A DNA stretch of 64,000 nt from an uncultured Aquimarina sp. Lineage in GTDB: Bacteria; Bacteroidota; Bacteroidia; Flavobacteriales; Flavobacteriaceae. The notes below the pieces were generated by a model. The model searched no databases and was not told where the DNA came from. It saw only the letters and a list, made by a program, of their open reading frames with translations. Position numbers and translations under genes: made by a program. Location of the stretch: positions 124,001 to 188,000 of the forward strand of contig CANMLL010000011.1 in assembly GCA_947498775.1 (NCBI GenBank), written 5' to 3'. Below are positions 1-8,262 of this stretch, one piece after another (within the stretch, counting starts at the first letter, position 1; every line of letters starts with the position of its first letter).

Positions 1-99
1 GAGCAAAGGTAAATTACCTCGGGCCAAGCCTCGGAGCATTTAAATCTCGATTATCGAGTAAAAAAATAGCAGTTCCAAATCGGGGAGGGGAGCTCGCTT

Positions 100-2880
100 T
101 TATAGTTTTTCTTTTAAATATTTACCGGTATACGATTTTTTGTTTTTTGCAACCTCTTCTGGCGTGCCTTGTGCAATTACACTCCCTCCTTTTTTGCCCC
201 CTTCAGGGCCAAGATCAATAATATAGTCGGCACATTTTACCAAGTCTAAATTATGTTCTATTACTACTATAGAATGTCCCTTGTTTATTAATTCATTGAA
301 AGACTTCAGTAGTTTTTTGATATCATGAAAATGAAGCCCGGTAGTTGGTTCATCAAAGATAAATAGTGCTTTGTCTTTGGTGTTTCCTTTTACAAGGAAG
401 GAGGCCAGTTTAATTCGCTGTGCTTCACCACCAGATAACGTAGAAGAGCTCTGCCCTAGCTGCACATATCCCAATCCAACATCTTGTAAGGGTTGAAGCT
501 TCTTTTTGATTTTGGTTTGATTATGTTCTGTAAAGAAATCAATAGCATTATCAATAGTCATGGTAAGAATATCATGAATATTCTTGTCATGAAAAGTGAC
601 CTCTAAAACATCCTTTTTAAAACGTTTTCCTCTACAAGTTTCGCACTCAAGATGTACATCTGCCATAAATTGCATCTCTATGGTAACTTCACCTTCTCCT
701 TTACAGGTTTCGCATCGACCTCCATCTACATTAAATGAGAAATGTTTTGATTTATAGTTGCGTATACCAGATAATTTTTGATTAGCAAATAGATTACGAA
801 TATCATCATAGGCTTTGATATAGGTTACCGGATTAGAGCGAGAAGATCTTCCGATAGGATTTTGATCAACAAATTCTACATGATTAATGTTGCTGTAATT
901 TCCTTTAATTTCGGTAAACTGACCTGCTTTTTCACCATATCCACCTAGTTGTTTTAGTATAGCTGGATAGATAATTTTTTTAACCAATGTACTTTTACCG
1001 CTACCAGAGACCCCTGTAATTGCTGTGAAAACACCTAAAGGAACGTTTACATCAATATTACCTAAATTGTTTTCGCGAGCGCCAATAATTTCTAGGTAAT
1101 ATTTTGAGGTTCTTCGACTCTTGGGTGTTTCAATTTCTAGTTGTCCATTTAAATATTTTGCAGTAAGTGAGTCGGCTTTTAAGATCTGATCAAAAGAGCC
1201 AGTAGCGACTACATGACCGCCATAGGTACCTGCTTCAGGGCCGATATCGATAATTTCATCGGCAGCTTTCATAATATCTTCATCGTGTTCGACTACAATT
1301 ACGGTATTGCCCAAATCACGAAGTGATTCGAGTACTTTGATTAATTTTTCGGTATCTTTTGGATGCAATCCAATACTTGGTTCGTCTAGAATATACATAG
1401 ACCCAACCAAGCTACTTCCTAAAGATGTAGCAAGATTAATACGTTGTGATTCTCCGCCAGATAGTGTATTTGATTTACGATTAAGCATGAGGTATTCAAG
1501 CCCTACATTTTGCAAAAACTCTAATCGGCTATTAATTTCTTTAAGAAGCCTTTTGGCGATTTTAGCATCATATTCGTTAAGTGTTAGGTCTTTAAAGAAG
1601 TCTGCTAATTCGTTCAGCGGCATTTCTACCAAATCGGTTAAGGTGGCAGTATCCACTTTTACATAATTGGCTTCTGGGCGTAAACGTTTTCCTTTACAGG
1701 TAGTGCATTTAGTTTTTCCGCGATATCGAGAAAGCATTACCCGATTTTGAATTTTGTAGGCTTTGGATTCTAATTCTTTAAAAAAGTCATTAATCCCTTC
1801 AAAATATTCATTTCCGTTCCATACTAGTTCTTTCTGTTCTTCTGTTAATTCGAAATAAGGCTTATGAATCGGAAAATCAAATTTATATGCGCTATTTACC
1901 AACTGATCTTTATACCATCCCATGCTATCACCTTTCCATGGAAATATGGCTCCTTCATAAACGCTTAACGCCGTATTGGGAACCACCAGGTCCTCATCAA
2001 TACCTATTACATCACCATAACCTTCACACTTTGGGCAGGCACCATAAGGATTGTTGAAACTAAAAAGATGTATGTTTGGTTCTAGAAATGTTATTCCGTC
2101 TAATTCGAATTTATTACTAAACTTCCGCTTATTACTATCCGTTAATGTTTGGATATAGCATGTTCCTTTTCCTTCAAAGAAAGCTGAGTCTACGGCATCG
2201 GCTAAGCGATTGTAAAAATCTTCTTCATCTTTTTTAACAATACGATCTACCACAAGAAAAACGCTGTCTTTTTCTTTAACAACAGCTTCTTCGATTCTAA
2301 TTACGTTTTGATTTATTTGTACTCGTGAAAAACCTTGTTGTTGTAATACCTTTAGCTTTCCTTCAAGTGTGCGACCTTTTTCGATAACCAGCGGAGAGAG
2401 CAATAGTAACTTTTCTCCTTCTTCAAAAGATTTTACATACTCGATCACATCGGTTACTCGATCTTTTTTAACCCGATTACCGGATATAGGAGAGTAGGTG
2501 TTACCAATTCTGGCAAAAAGTAATTTCAAATAATCATATATTTCGGTAGTGGTGCCTACTGTTGATCTTGGATTTGTAGAATTCACCTTTTGTTCTATAG
2601 CTATGGCTGGTGCAATGCCTTTGATAAAATCAACTTTTGGCTTATTCAGGCGACCCAAAAACTGTCTTGCATACGATGATAGACTTTCTACATATCTGCG
2701 TTGTCCTTCGGCATATAACGTATCAAAAGCCAAACTTGATTTTCCAGATCCTGATAATCCCGTAATTACAACTAACTTGTTTCTTGGGATTACAGCATTC
2801 AGATTTTTAAGGTTATGAAGCTTAGCTCCTTTAATAATAATATTGTTTTTTGGATCTAGGGTCGTAATATCTTGAATCAT
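100..2880 (-). CDS. uvrA: Excinuclease ABC subunit A
   Basis: Damage-recognition ATPase of UvrABC nucleotide excision repair; it forms a dimer, scans DNA for bulky lesions and loads UvrB. Both ABC cassettes are visible: Walker A GLSGSGKSS near the N-terminus with signature LSGGESQRINLA, and GVSGSGKST with LSGGEAQRIKLA in the second half. Zinc-binding CxxC pairs occur at ACPKCEGYG, CTTCKGKR, CETCKGEG and CETCRGKRF. I start at 2880 (926 residues, close to the usual 940) because a TATATTTG -7 element lies at 2902-2909, so in-frame codons at 2904 and possibly 2889 would fall in or at the promoter. It is divergent from the sigma factor gene. Function is secure; only the exact start is inferred. 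Confidence 0.97.
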   Translation of the reverse strand: MIQDITTLDPKNNIIIKGAKLHNLKNLNAVIPRNKLVVITGLSGSGKSSLAFDTLYAEGQRRYVESLSSYARQFLGRLNKPKVDFIKGIAPAIAIEQKVNSTNPRSTVGTTTEIYDYLKLLFARIGNTYSPISGNRVKKDRVTDVIEYVKSFEEGEKLLLLSPLVIEKGRTLEGKLKVLQQQGFSRVQINQNVIRIEEAVVKEKDSVFLVVDRIVKKDEEDFYNRLADAVDSAFFEGKGTCYIQTLTDSNKRKFSNKFELDGITFLEPNIHLFSFNNPYGACPKCEGYGDVIGIDEDLVVPNTALSVYEGAIFPWKGDSMGWYKDQLVNSAYKFDFPIHKPYFELTEEQKELVWNGNEYFEGINDFFKELESKAYKIQNRVMLSRYRGKTKCTTCKGKRLRPEANYVKVDTATLTDLVEMPLNELADFFKDLTLNEYDAKIAKRLLKEINSRLEFLQNVGLEYLMLNRKSNTLSGGESQRINLATSLGSSLVGSMYILDEPSIGLHPKDTEKLIKVLESLRDLGNTVIVVEHDEDIMKAADEIIDIGPEAGTYGGHVVATGSFDQILKADSLTAKYLNGQLEIETPKSRRTSKYYLEIIGARENNLGNIDVNVPLGVFTAITGVSGSGKSTLVKKIIYPAILKQLGGYGEKAGQFTEIKGNYSNINHVEFVDQNPIGRSSRSNPVTYIKAYDDIRNLFANQKLSGIRNYKSKHFSFNVDGGRCETCKGEGEVTIEMQFMADVHLECETCRGKRFKKDVLEVTFHDKNIHDILTMTIDNAIDFFTEHNQTKIKKKLQPLQDVGLGYVQLGQSSSTLSGGEAQRIKLASFLVKGNTKDKALFIFDEPTTGLHFHDIKKLLKSFNELINKGHSIVVIEHNLDLVKCADYIIDLGPEGGKKGGSVIAQGTPEEVAKNKKSYTGKYLKEKL

Positions 2881-2901
2881 AGTAATCATGCGGTAAGAGC
2901 G

Positions 2902-2909
2902 CAAATATA
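2902..2909 (-). promoter_or_regulatory. -7 promoter element of uvrA
   Basis: The minus strand reads TATATTTG, an exact match to the Bacteroidota TAnnTTTG element. It leaves a leader of about 16 nt before the chosen uvrA start at 2880. No good -33 TTG was seen. Confidence 0.45.
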
Positions 2910-2978
2910 ATAATAACTGAACAAGTATTGTAAACTATTGATAATGAAAGTTTAGTTAAAAAAATTAACAGAAAATAG

Positions 2979-3008
2979 TTTGTTTTTAAATGATAGTTAC
3001 TATATTAG
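2979..3008 (+). promoter_or_regulatory. Promoter of the ECF sigma factor gene
   Basis: TTTG (2979-2982), an 18-nt spacer and TATATTAG (3001-3008) match the Bacteroidota housekeeping promoter with one mismatch in the -7 box. It implies a leader of about 110 nt before the ATG at 3121. Confidence 0.4.
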
Positions 3009-3120
3009 CCCCTCAATAACAAACCAAATTTAAAACTAGAACGCCTATAGCATATCTTTACTTTTTAAGTTTAACATAGCCCGAGCCCCAAGCTTGTTGG
3101 TACTAAAACAAAGTATAGGT

Positions 3121-3705
3121 ATGAAAGATTACACTGTTTCAGACGCAGTTCTGGTTAATAACTACATCAAAGGAGACGAAAGCTCTTTATCGATTCTAAT
3201 CGAGCGACACAAACAACGTATTTACAGTTTTATTTATTCTAAAGTTTTTGATAGAGATGTATCAGAGGATATATTTCAAGATACTTTTATCAAGGTTATT
3301 CGTACCTTAAAAAATGGTAAGTATAATGAAGAAGGAAAATTTCTTCCCTGGGTAATGCGTATAGCTCATAATTTGGTAATTGATCATTTCAGAAAAGGGA
3401 ATCGTATGCCAAAATTTGAAGATAATGGTGAATTTAGCATTTTTTCTGTAATAAGTGATGGAGACCTAAATGCAGAAAGAAAAATCATTAAAAATCAAGT
3501 AGAAGAGGACCTGCGTAGTTTGATCCAAGAATTGCCAGAAGATCAGAAAGAAGTACTTATCATGCGTATGTATAGAGATATGAGCTTTAAAGAAATATCC
3601 GATAAAACGGGTGTTAGTATTAATACCGCTTTAGGTAGAATGAGATATGCATTAATTAACCTTAGAAAGGTTATAGAAAAAAATAATATAGTTTTAACAA
3701 ATTAA
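3121..3705 (+). CDS. RNA polymerase sigma factor, sigma-70 family (ECF type)
   Basis: Alternative sigma factor of 194 residues. The N-terminal half holds sigma region 2 (RHKQRIYSFIYSK ... DIFQDTFIKVIRTL, then FLPWVMRIAHNLVIDHFRK); the C-terminal half holds region 4 with its helix-turn-helix (LPEDQKEVLIMRMY, SFKEISDKTGVSINTALGR). The frame is open back to 3094 through a TTG codon, but ATG at 3121 is the natural start and gives a normal ECF length. No anti-sigma gene is adjacent. It is divergent from uvrA and followed by a 48-codon ORF. In Flavobacteriaceae this type is often a stand-alone housekeeping-like ECF factor; its regulon cannot be read from the sequence. Confidence 0.93.
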   Translation: MKDYTVSDAVLVNNYIKGDESSLSILIERHKQRIYSFIYSKVFDRDVSEDIFQDTFIKVIRTLKNGKYNEEGKFLPWVMRIAHNLVIDHFRKGNRMPKFEDNGEFSIFSVISDGDLNAERKIIKNQVEEDLRSLIQELPEDQKEVLIMRMYRDMSFKEISDKTGVSINTALGRMRYALINLRKVIEKNNIVLTN

Positions 3706-3778
3706 TAACGCTGAAATATAATAATATGTAAAAAGTGCCGTTATAATTTTAAATAACAGTAATTTAAGATTATGTAAT

Positions 3779-3925
3779 ATGGCAAAATTTTACTTTAAAT
3801 CTTCAAAAAAAGAAGAAAATTATGTAGTACCTAGTAGAAAAACAATAGATTTTCTTCTTAGCTATTCAAAAGCGTTGAAAGTTACTAATTGTAGTGGCTT
3901 AAAATTTGAAACGATTCTGAACTAA
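3779..3925 (+). CDS. Small hypothetical protein (48 aa)
   Basis: An intact ATG-to-TAA frame 73 bp after the sigma factor stop, same strand, ending just before a terminator hairpin. The product is basic, begins MAKFYFKSSKKEENYVVPSR and continues KTIDFLLSYSKAL; one Cys, no signal peptide or membrane segment. Codon use looks like its neighbours. The shared terminator suggests co-transcription with the sigma factor gene. I do not recognise a function. The alternative is a chance ORF. Confidence 0.6.
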   Translation: MAKFYFKSSKKEENYVVPSRKTIDFLLSYSKALKVTNCSGLKFETILN

Positions 3926-3933
3926 ACTTAAAC

Positions 3934-3962
3934 AAAAGCCTATTTTTTAATTGGCTTTTTTT
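3934..3962 (+). terminator. Intrinsic terminator after sigma factor / small ORF
   Basis: Stem AAAAGCC (3934-3940) pairs with GGCTTTT (3953-3959) and is followed by a T run. It overlaps the last codons of the convergent nth gene. Confidence 0.6.
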
Positions 3963-4608
3963 GTTTTAAATATTCAGTTACCACCGTTTTTCTACCAATT
4001 GTTTTGGTAATAATATCTTTATCAAGATCCCAGCCTCTAGCTGGAGAATATTCTCTTCCGTACCAAATGATCTGGAGATGTAAATCATTCCATAATTCTT
4101 TTGGGAATAAACGCTTGGCATCTTTTTCGGTTTGCGTAACGTTTTTACCATTGCTAAAACCCCAACGATACATTAATCGATGAATATGGGTATCTACAGG
4201 AAATGCCGGAACACCAAATGCTTGTGACATTACTACACTAGCAGTTTTATGTCCAACGGCTGGTAATGCTTCTAAAGCCTCAAAACTCTGGGGAACCTGA
4301 CCATTATATTTTTCAATCAAAATTTCAGATAATCCATGAATTCCTTTAGATTTCATGGGACTAAGACCAACGGGTCTTATTATTTCTCTAATTTCATCTA
4401 CAGATAACCGAACCATCGCATATGGATTATCGGCTCTATCAAATAATAATGGAGTTATCTGATTTACCCTTACATCGGTACTTTGAGCACTCATTAATAC
4501 TGCAATAAGAAGCGTGTAAGGATCCTTATGATCCAACGGAATAGGTATTTGAGGATATAACTCCTGTAATGTATCAATGGTAAAACTTATCTTTTCTTGC
4601 TTGGTCAT
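3940..4608 (-). CDS. nth: Endonuclease III-like DNA glycosylase/AP lyase without the Fe-S cluster
   Basis: Base-excision repair glycosylase of the HhH-GPD superfamily, removing oxidised pyrimidines and cleaving at the AP site. The helix-hairpin-helix LPAVGHKTASVV carries the catalytic Lys (K121), and VDTHIHRL carries the catalytic Asp (D139). Length 222 residues is near the 211 of E. coli Nth. The C-terminal C-x6-C-x2-C-x5-C motif that binds [4Fe-4S] in E. coli is absent; the equivalent stretch reads REYSPARGWDLDKDIITK, and the protein contains no cysteine at all. It converges with the sigma factor gene. Glycosylase assignment is firm; substrate range is inferred. Confidence 0.93.
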   Translation of the reverse strand: MTKQEKISFTIDTLQELYPQIPIPLDHKDPYTLLIAVLMSAQSTDVRVNQITPLLFDRADNPYAMVRLSVDEIREIIRPVGLSPMKSKGIHGLSEILIEKYNGQVPQSFEALEALPAVGHKTASVVMSQAFGVPAFPVDTHIHRLMYRWGFSNGKNVTQTEKDAKRLFPKELWNDLHLQIIWYGREYSPARGWDLDKDIITKTIGRKTVVTEYLKQKKPIKK

Positions 4609-4714
4609 GCTATCAAAATTGAATACTGCTAAAGTATTAAAATATGAACCGAAAAGAGAAGGGATGAATCATTAAATTTTTAATAAAAAGAGAATGATAT
4701 TGTTGATTTTGTTT

Positions 4715-4722
4715 TATTTTTG
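4715..4722 (+). promoter_or_regulatory. Possible -7 element of the peroxiredoxin gene
   Basis: TATTTTTG matches TAnnTTTG and lies 44 bp before the ATG at 4767. No clear -33 TTG at the expected distance; the region is very AT-rich. Confidence 0.3.
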
Positions 4723-4766
4723 ATTATAAATATTAAACAAAAAATAATTTACACATACTACATAAT

Positions 4767-5216
4767 ATGACAACATTAAAAGCAGGAGATAAAGCTCCAA
4801 ATTTTAACGCACTTGATCAGGACGGAAATACGATTACCCTAGATACCTATAAAGGAAAGAAATTAGTTGTTTTCTTTTATCCAAAGGCAAGCACACCCGG
4901 CTGCACCGCAGAAGCTTGTAATCTTAGAGATAATTATCATACATTTCAAGCACAAGGATACGAAATTCTTGGTGTAAGCGCAGATAGTGCAAAGCGCCAA
5001 CAAAATTTTAAAAACAAATTCGAATTACCATACCCTTTATTAGCAGACGAGGATAAACAAGTGATTGAAGCTTTTGGGGTTTGGGGGCCTAAAAAATTTA
5101 TGGGGAAAGAATATGATGGCATACATCGTACAACGTTTGTAATAAATGAAAATGGAGTGATTTCTGAAGTAATTTCCAAAGTTAAAACCAAAGATCATTC
5201 GGCGCAGATATTGTAG
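4767..5216 (+). CDS. bcp: Thioredoxin-dependent thiol peroxidase (Bcp/PrxQ peroxiredoxin)
   Basis: Cytoplasmic peroxiredoxin that reduces H2O2 and organic hydroperoxides with electrons from thioredoxin. 149 residues, the usual BCP length. The motif YPKASTPGCTAEAC contains the peroxidatic Cys46 and, five residues on, the resolving Cys51 typical of atypical 2-Cys PrxQ enzymes. The C-terminal half has the expected HRTTFVINENGVISEV strand. Monocistronic, ended by a strong hairpin at 5283-5329. Confidence 0.96.
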   Translation: MTTLKAGDKAPNFNALDQDGNTITLDTYKGKKLVVFFYPKASTPGCTAEACNLRDNYHTFQAQGYEILGVSADSAKRQQNFKNKFELPYPLLADEDKQVIEAFGVWGPKKFMGKEYDGIHRTTFVINENGVISEVISKVKTKDHSAQIL

Positions 5217-5282
5217 CAAAATCTGCAGACGGCATACTTCAGTGCTATAACATCCAAAAATATATGATAATATAATGATTAT

Positions 5283-5331
5283 AAATAGTTTAAGTGTATA
5301 ATAGAAAACCTAGTACACTTAAACTATTTTT
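5283..5331 (+). terminator. Intrinsic terminator after bcp
   Basis: A 16-bp perfect stem (5283-5298 with 5314-5329), 15-nt loop, and a T-rich 3' flank. It is AT-rich but long and can also act on the minus strand, downstream of the small peptide gene at 5459. Confidence 0.65.
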
Positions 5332-5458
5332 AATTATAGTCGCTATGCTGTATTTTTGATTTTACCCTATTATTGCCAGGCAAAACTTAAAAGTATTTCA
5401 TTTTGTTGTGTGTAAAAACCTCATAACGAGTTGTAATCCAAAAAAAGCTTTAGTGAAA

Positions 5459-5611
5459 TTAATGACACATTTGATTGCCACATCTGCTATACAAAGCTGT
5501 CTGAGTGCAGGTAGGTGTGCAAGAATAGTGCCCTCCTTTAATTTTCAGTTGTTCTAGTTTAGAAATAGTTTCCTTGTTTAAACTCAATTTTAAATCTCTA
5601 GATTTTTTCAT
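5459..5611 (-). CDS. Orphan class I lanthipeptide-like precursor peptide (50 aa)
   Basis: An ATG-to-TAA frame of 50 codons in an otherwise empty 660-bp gap. The N-terminal 27 residues read as a Bacteroidota RiPP leader: basic start MKKSRDLK, the LxLxKxTIxxL block (LSLNKETISKLE) and a double-glycine cleavage site LKIKGG at 22-27. The remaining 23 residues are a small core with Cys at 31, 35, 44 and 49 and Ser/Thr at 30, 32, 34, 36, 38 and 42, suitable for thioether rings. That leader block is the hallmark of class I lanthipeptide precursors in this phylum. No LanB, LanC, protease or peptidase-containing ABC exporter is in the window, so any processing enzymes must act in trans. Modification is an inference. 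Confidence 0.75.
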   Translation of the reverse strand: MKKSRDLKLSLNKETISKLEQLKIKGGHYSCTPTCTQTALYSRCGNQMCH

Positions 5612-5821
5612 AATTTATATTGTTAACGCCTACATTTTACAAAGGTTTTCGGCTATACCTTATTACTAATCGAATAAGACTAAATTATGTAGTATTTTAG
5701 AAGATAAAAAGACCCACTACCTTAAATTGTTCAATTTGGGGTATATTATAAATCTATATATGAAGGTGAAATTTTGATCCCTATTACTTATTGACGCAGA
5801 TGTGTTTTATCTTTGAAATAT

Positions 5822-5863
5822 AAAAAAGCACCCTATCTAGAAATTAATAGGGTGCTTTTTTTT
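5822..5863 (-). terminator. Bidirectional intrinsic terminator
   Basis: Stem AAAAAAGCACCCTAT (5822-5836) pairs with ATAGGGTGCTTTTTT (5847-5861), 10-nt loop, with A and T runs on both sides. It lies 14 bp past the stop of the minus-strand gene at 5877. Confidence 0.75.
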
Positions 5864-5876
5864 GGGCTGATTATAA

Positions 5877-7331
5877 CTATTTGGTTTTTACAGCTTCAAC
5901 TGGTTTATATCCAAAAAAGTTATTTTCTTTAATCATTTCTGGTATTAACTCTGGTAGTTGATCCTCCCATCCAGATTCACCATCTTGAATCTTTTGTAAC
6001 ACTTCTCTTGAGAAAATATCTATTATAGTAGGATCGTAATCGGTTATATCTACCAATTTACCATTATATTTAAAGAACTTGTAGAGCTCTTTCATTCTTG
6101 GATGTACTTTAAGCGTATCGCTATTGGTAACCTCGTCTGTTTCTTGATTGTGTAGTGGGTATAAATAGACTTTTAGATCTTTAAAGAACAATTTGCCAAA
6201 GGCTTCTAAGATACCTCCACTTAAATGTCTGTAATATTTTTCATCAAAAATGTCTACCAAATTGTTTACACCCATTGCCAAAGCCATTCGTTCTTTGGTA
6301 TAGTTAGAAAAATATTCGACAACTTTATAGTATTCTTTAAAATTAGAAATCATTACGGTTTGACCAAGTGAACACAGTAACCTGGCTCTTGCCATGAAAT
6401 CTTCTTCGTCTATTTCACCTTCGGCTCTTAGGTTAGATAATGTAATCTCGAAGATTACAACAGTCTTATCTTTATTTACTTTGTTCTCGCTCAAAAATAT
6501 ATTGAGTGATTTTTTGTAAATGTCCATATTAACTCTGGTAACCGGTCTGAAACTTCCTCGAAGAGCCAAAATATTTTTCTTATATAATATAGCCGCTGGT
6601 AGTATGTTATTACCATCCGGACCAAACATTACTGCTTCTGTCATTCCATTCTTAACCAATTGTAAACTCATCAAGCGATTGTCTACTTTTGTAAATCTAG
6701 GGCCAGAAAAGTTGATAGTATCAATCTCTATTTGATCTTTATCCAGATGATCATATAAGTATCGCAATAATTTTTTTGGATTATCATATTTGTAATAGGC
6801 TCCATAAATTAGGTTAACTCCTAAGACACCAAGAGTCATTTGTTGTAATCTGGCATCGTTTTCATGAAAACGTATATGCAAACTAATCTCGTTATATTCT
6901 TCATTGGGCACAGTTTGGTATCGAATACCTACCCAGCCATGTCCTTTGTATTTTTTTGCAAAGTCTATCGTAGCTACAGTATTGGCATAGCTAAAGAAAA
7001 GTTTGTTAGGATGTTTCTCACGAGAAATTCTTTCTTCAATAAGCCCTACTTCATGCTTCAGCATTTTTTTTAGTCTGGCTTCAGTTACATAGCGCTTATC
7101 ATCTTCTATTCCGTAAATAGCGTCACTAAAGTCTTTGTCATAAGCACTCATTGCTTTTGCAATAGTACCAGAAGCGCCACCTGCTCTAAAAAAATTTCGT
7201 GCAGTTTCCTGACCCGCTCCGATTTCTGCAAAAGTTCCGTAGATATTTTGATTAAGATTAATTCGTAATGCTTTACTCTTAATTGAGGGGACAGATTCAA
7301 ATTCTTTATCTCCCATTATCGTGATAGGCAT
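5877..7331 (-). CDS. Conserved protein of unknown function (484 aa)
   Basis: A soluble-looking protein with no signal peptide or membrane segment. Conspicuous conserved-looking blocks are FAEIGAGQETARNFFRAGG (about residues 34-52), SGTIAKAMSAYDKDFSDAIYG, and a central GPRFTKVDNRLMSLQLVKNG, followed by NNILPAAILYKKNILALRGS. I recognise the family as one that is well conserved in Flavobacteriia and some other bacteria but know no demonstrated function; I see no classical catalytic motif. ATG at 7331 is used, with an alternative at 7316. It has its own terminator, is divergent from the MBL hydrolase gene and looks monocistronic. Confidence 0.85.
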   Translation of the reverse strand: MPITIMGDKEFESVPSIKSKALRINLNQNIYGTFAEIGAGQETARNFFRAGGASGTIAKAMSAYDKDFSDAIYGIEDDKRYVTEARLKKMLKHEVGLIEERISREKHPNKLFFSYANTVATIDFAKKYKGHGWVGIRYQTVPNEEYNEISLHIRFHENDARLQQMTLGVLGVNLIYGAYYKYDNPKKLLRYLYDHLDKDQIEIDTINFSGPRFTKVDNRLMSLQLVKNGMTEAVMFGPDGNNILPAAILYKKNILALRGSFRPVTRVNMDIYKKSLNIFLSENKVNKDKTVVIFEITLSNLRAEGEIDEEDFMARARLLCSLGQTVMISNFKEYYKVVEYFSNYTKERMALAMGVNNLVDIFDEKYYRHLSGGILEAFGKLFFKDLKVYLYPLHNQETDEVTNSDTLKVHPRMKELYKFFKYNGKLVDITDYDPTIIDIFSREVLQKIQDGESGWEDQLPELIPEMIKENNFFGYKPVEAVKTK

Positions 7332-7472
7332 AGTAAAAAGGGCTTTTTTTGTTTACTGTAAAGGTACTAATACCATAATTATTAAAAAAGTCAGAACGCA
7401 AATTTCTATAGGATACAAATATTATTGTCAATAATTAATATATTCATACAATTTTTGCCAAAAAAATATAAG

Positions 7473-7480
7473 TACATTTG
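7473..7480 (+). promoter_or_regulatory. -7 element of the MBL hydrolase gene
   Basis: TACATTTG matches TAnnTTTG and lies 17 bp before the ATG at 7498; a TTTG sits at 7454-7457 with a short 15-nt spacer. Confidence 0.45.
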
Positions 7481-7497
7481 TTCTATTAAAAAATGCT

Positions 7498-8259
7498 ATG
7501 GAGGTAACGTTTCTTGGTACTGGCACTTCTCAAGGGATTCCGATTATAGGAAGTAATCATCCCGTATGTTTAAGTGAAGACCCTAGAGATAAACGACTAC
7601 GTGTTTCTGTCCTTGTATCATGGGATGAGTATTGTTATGTAGTGGATTGTGGACCTGATTTCAGGCAACAAATGCTATCTAATAATGTGTCTAGAATCGA
7701 TGGGGTAGTTTTTACCCATGAGCATGCAGATCATACCATGGGGCTTGATGATATACGACCCTTTTTCTTTAGGCAAGGTGATATTCCTATTTATGCTCAC
7801 AAGAGAGTTTTGAAGGCTCTTAGACTAAGATTTGACTATATTTTTTCTTCGGAAAACAAATATCCTGGAGCCCCTAGCGTTATAGAAAATGAATTAATAA
7901 ATGCACCTTTTACTTTAGGTAATCTTGAAGTAAACCCTATAAATACAATGCATAACCGCTTGCAGGTATTTGGTTTTAGGTTCAAAGATTTTGCATATTT
8001 AACCGATGTAAAGACAGTAGACAAAGAGGAGAGAGCAAAACTAAAAAGAGTCAAGGTTTTGGTCGTTAGCGCTTTAAGAATAGAGCCGCATCATGCTCAC
8101 TTTAATTTGGAAGAAGCACTAGAGTTTATTGAAGAAATTAAGCCAGAAAAAGCATATCTTACCCATATCAGTCATATGTTAGGGTTTCATGCCGAAGTAG
8201 AAAAAACATTGCCGGATAATGTATTTATTGCCTACGATAATTTAAAAATAACTATATAG
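7498..8259 (+). CDS. MBL-fold metallohydrolase, PhnP-like
   Basis: Metallo-beta-lactamase-fold hydrolase of 253 residues. It opens with FLGTGTSQGIP, as in PhnP/RNase Z-like proteins, has an early VVDCGPDFRQQ, and the di-metal motif THEHADH at 73-79 (HxHxDH). Later ligands are offered by AYLTDVKT (Asp), EPHHAHF and YLTHISH. PhnP proteins are phosphoribosyl cyclic phosphodiesterases of phosphonate breakdown, but no phn genes are here, so the substrate is unknown; a cyclic nucleotide or other phosphodiester is an inference. The next gene begins 3 bp after the stop, indicating an operon. Confidence 0.88.
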   Translation: MEVTFLGTGTSQGIPIIGSNHPVCLSEDPRDKRLRVSVLVSWDEYCYVVDCGPDFRQQMLSNNVSRIDGVVFTHEHADHTMGLDDIRPFFFRQGDIPIYAHKRVLKALRLRFDYIFSSENKYPGAPSVIENELINAPFTLGNLEVNPINTMHNRLQVFGFRFKDFAYLTDVKTVDKEERAKLKRVKVLVVSALRIEPHHAHFNLEEALEFIEEIKPEKAYLTHISHMLGFHAEVEKTLPDNVFIAYDNLKITI

Positions 8260-8262
8260 CAT

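Noticed and set aside
1..99. Short CTCGA/TCGAG inverted repeat near position 47 as uvrA terminator
   Set aside because: Only a 5-bp stem; too weak to support. The first 99 bases hold nothing else I can assign.
5612..5821. Possible further small peptide upstream of the lanthipeptide-like ORF
   Set aside because: No frame on either strand has a start plus a leader-like block; only AT-rich sequence and a possible promoter.
7498..8259. PhnP-like hydrolase as part of a phosphonate (C-P lyase) pathway
   Set aside because: No phn genes in the window; only the fold and the HxHxDH motif support the call.
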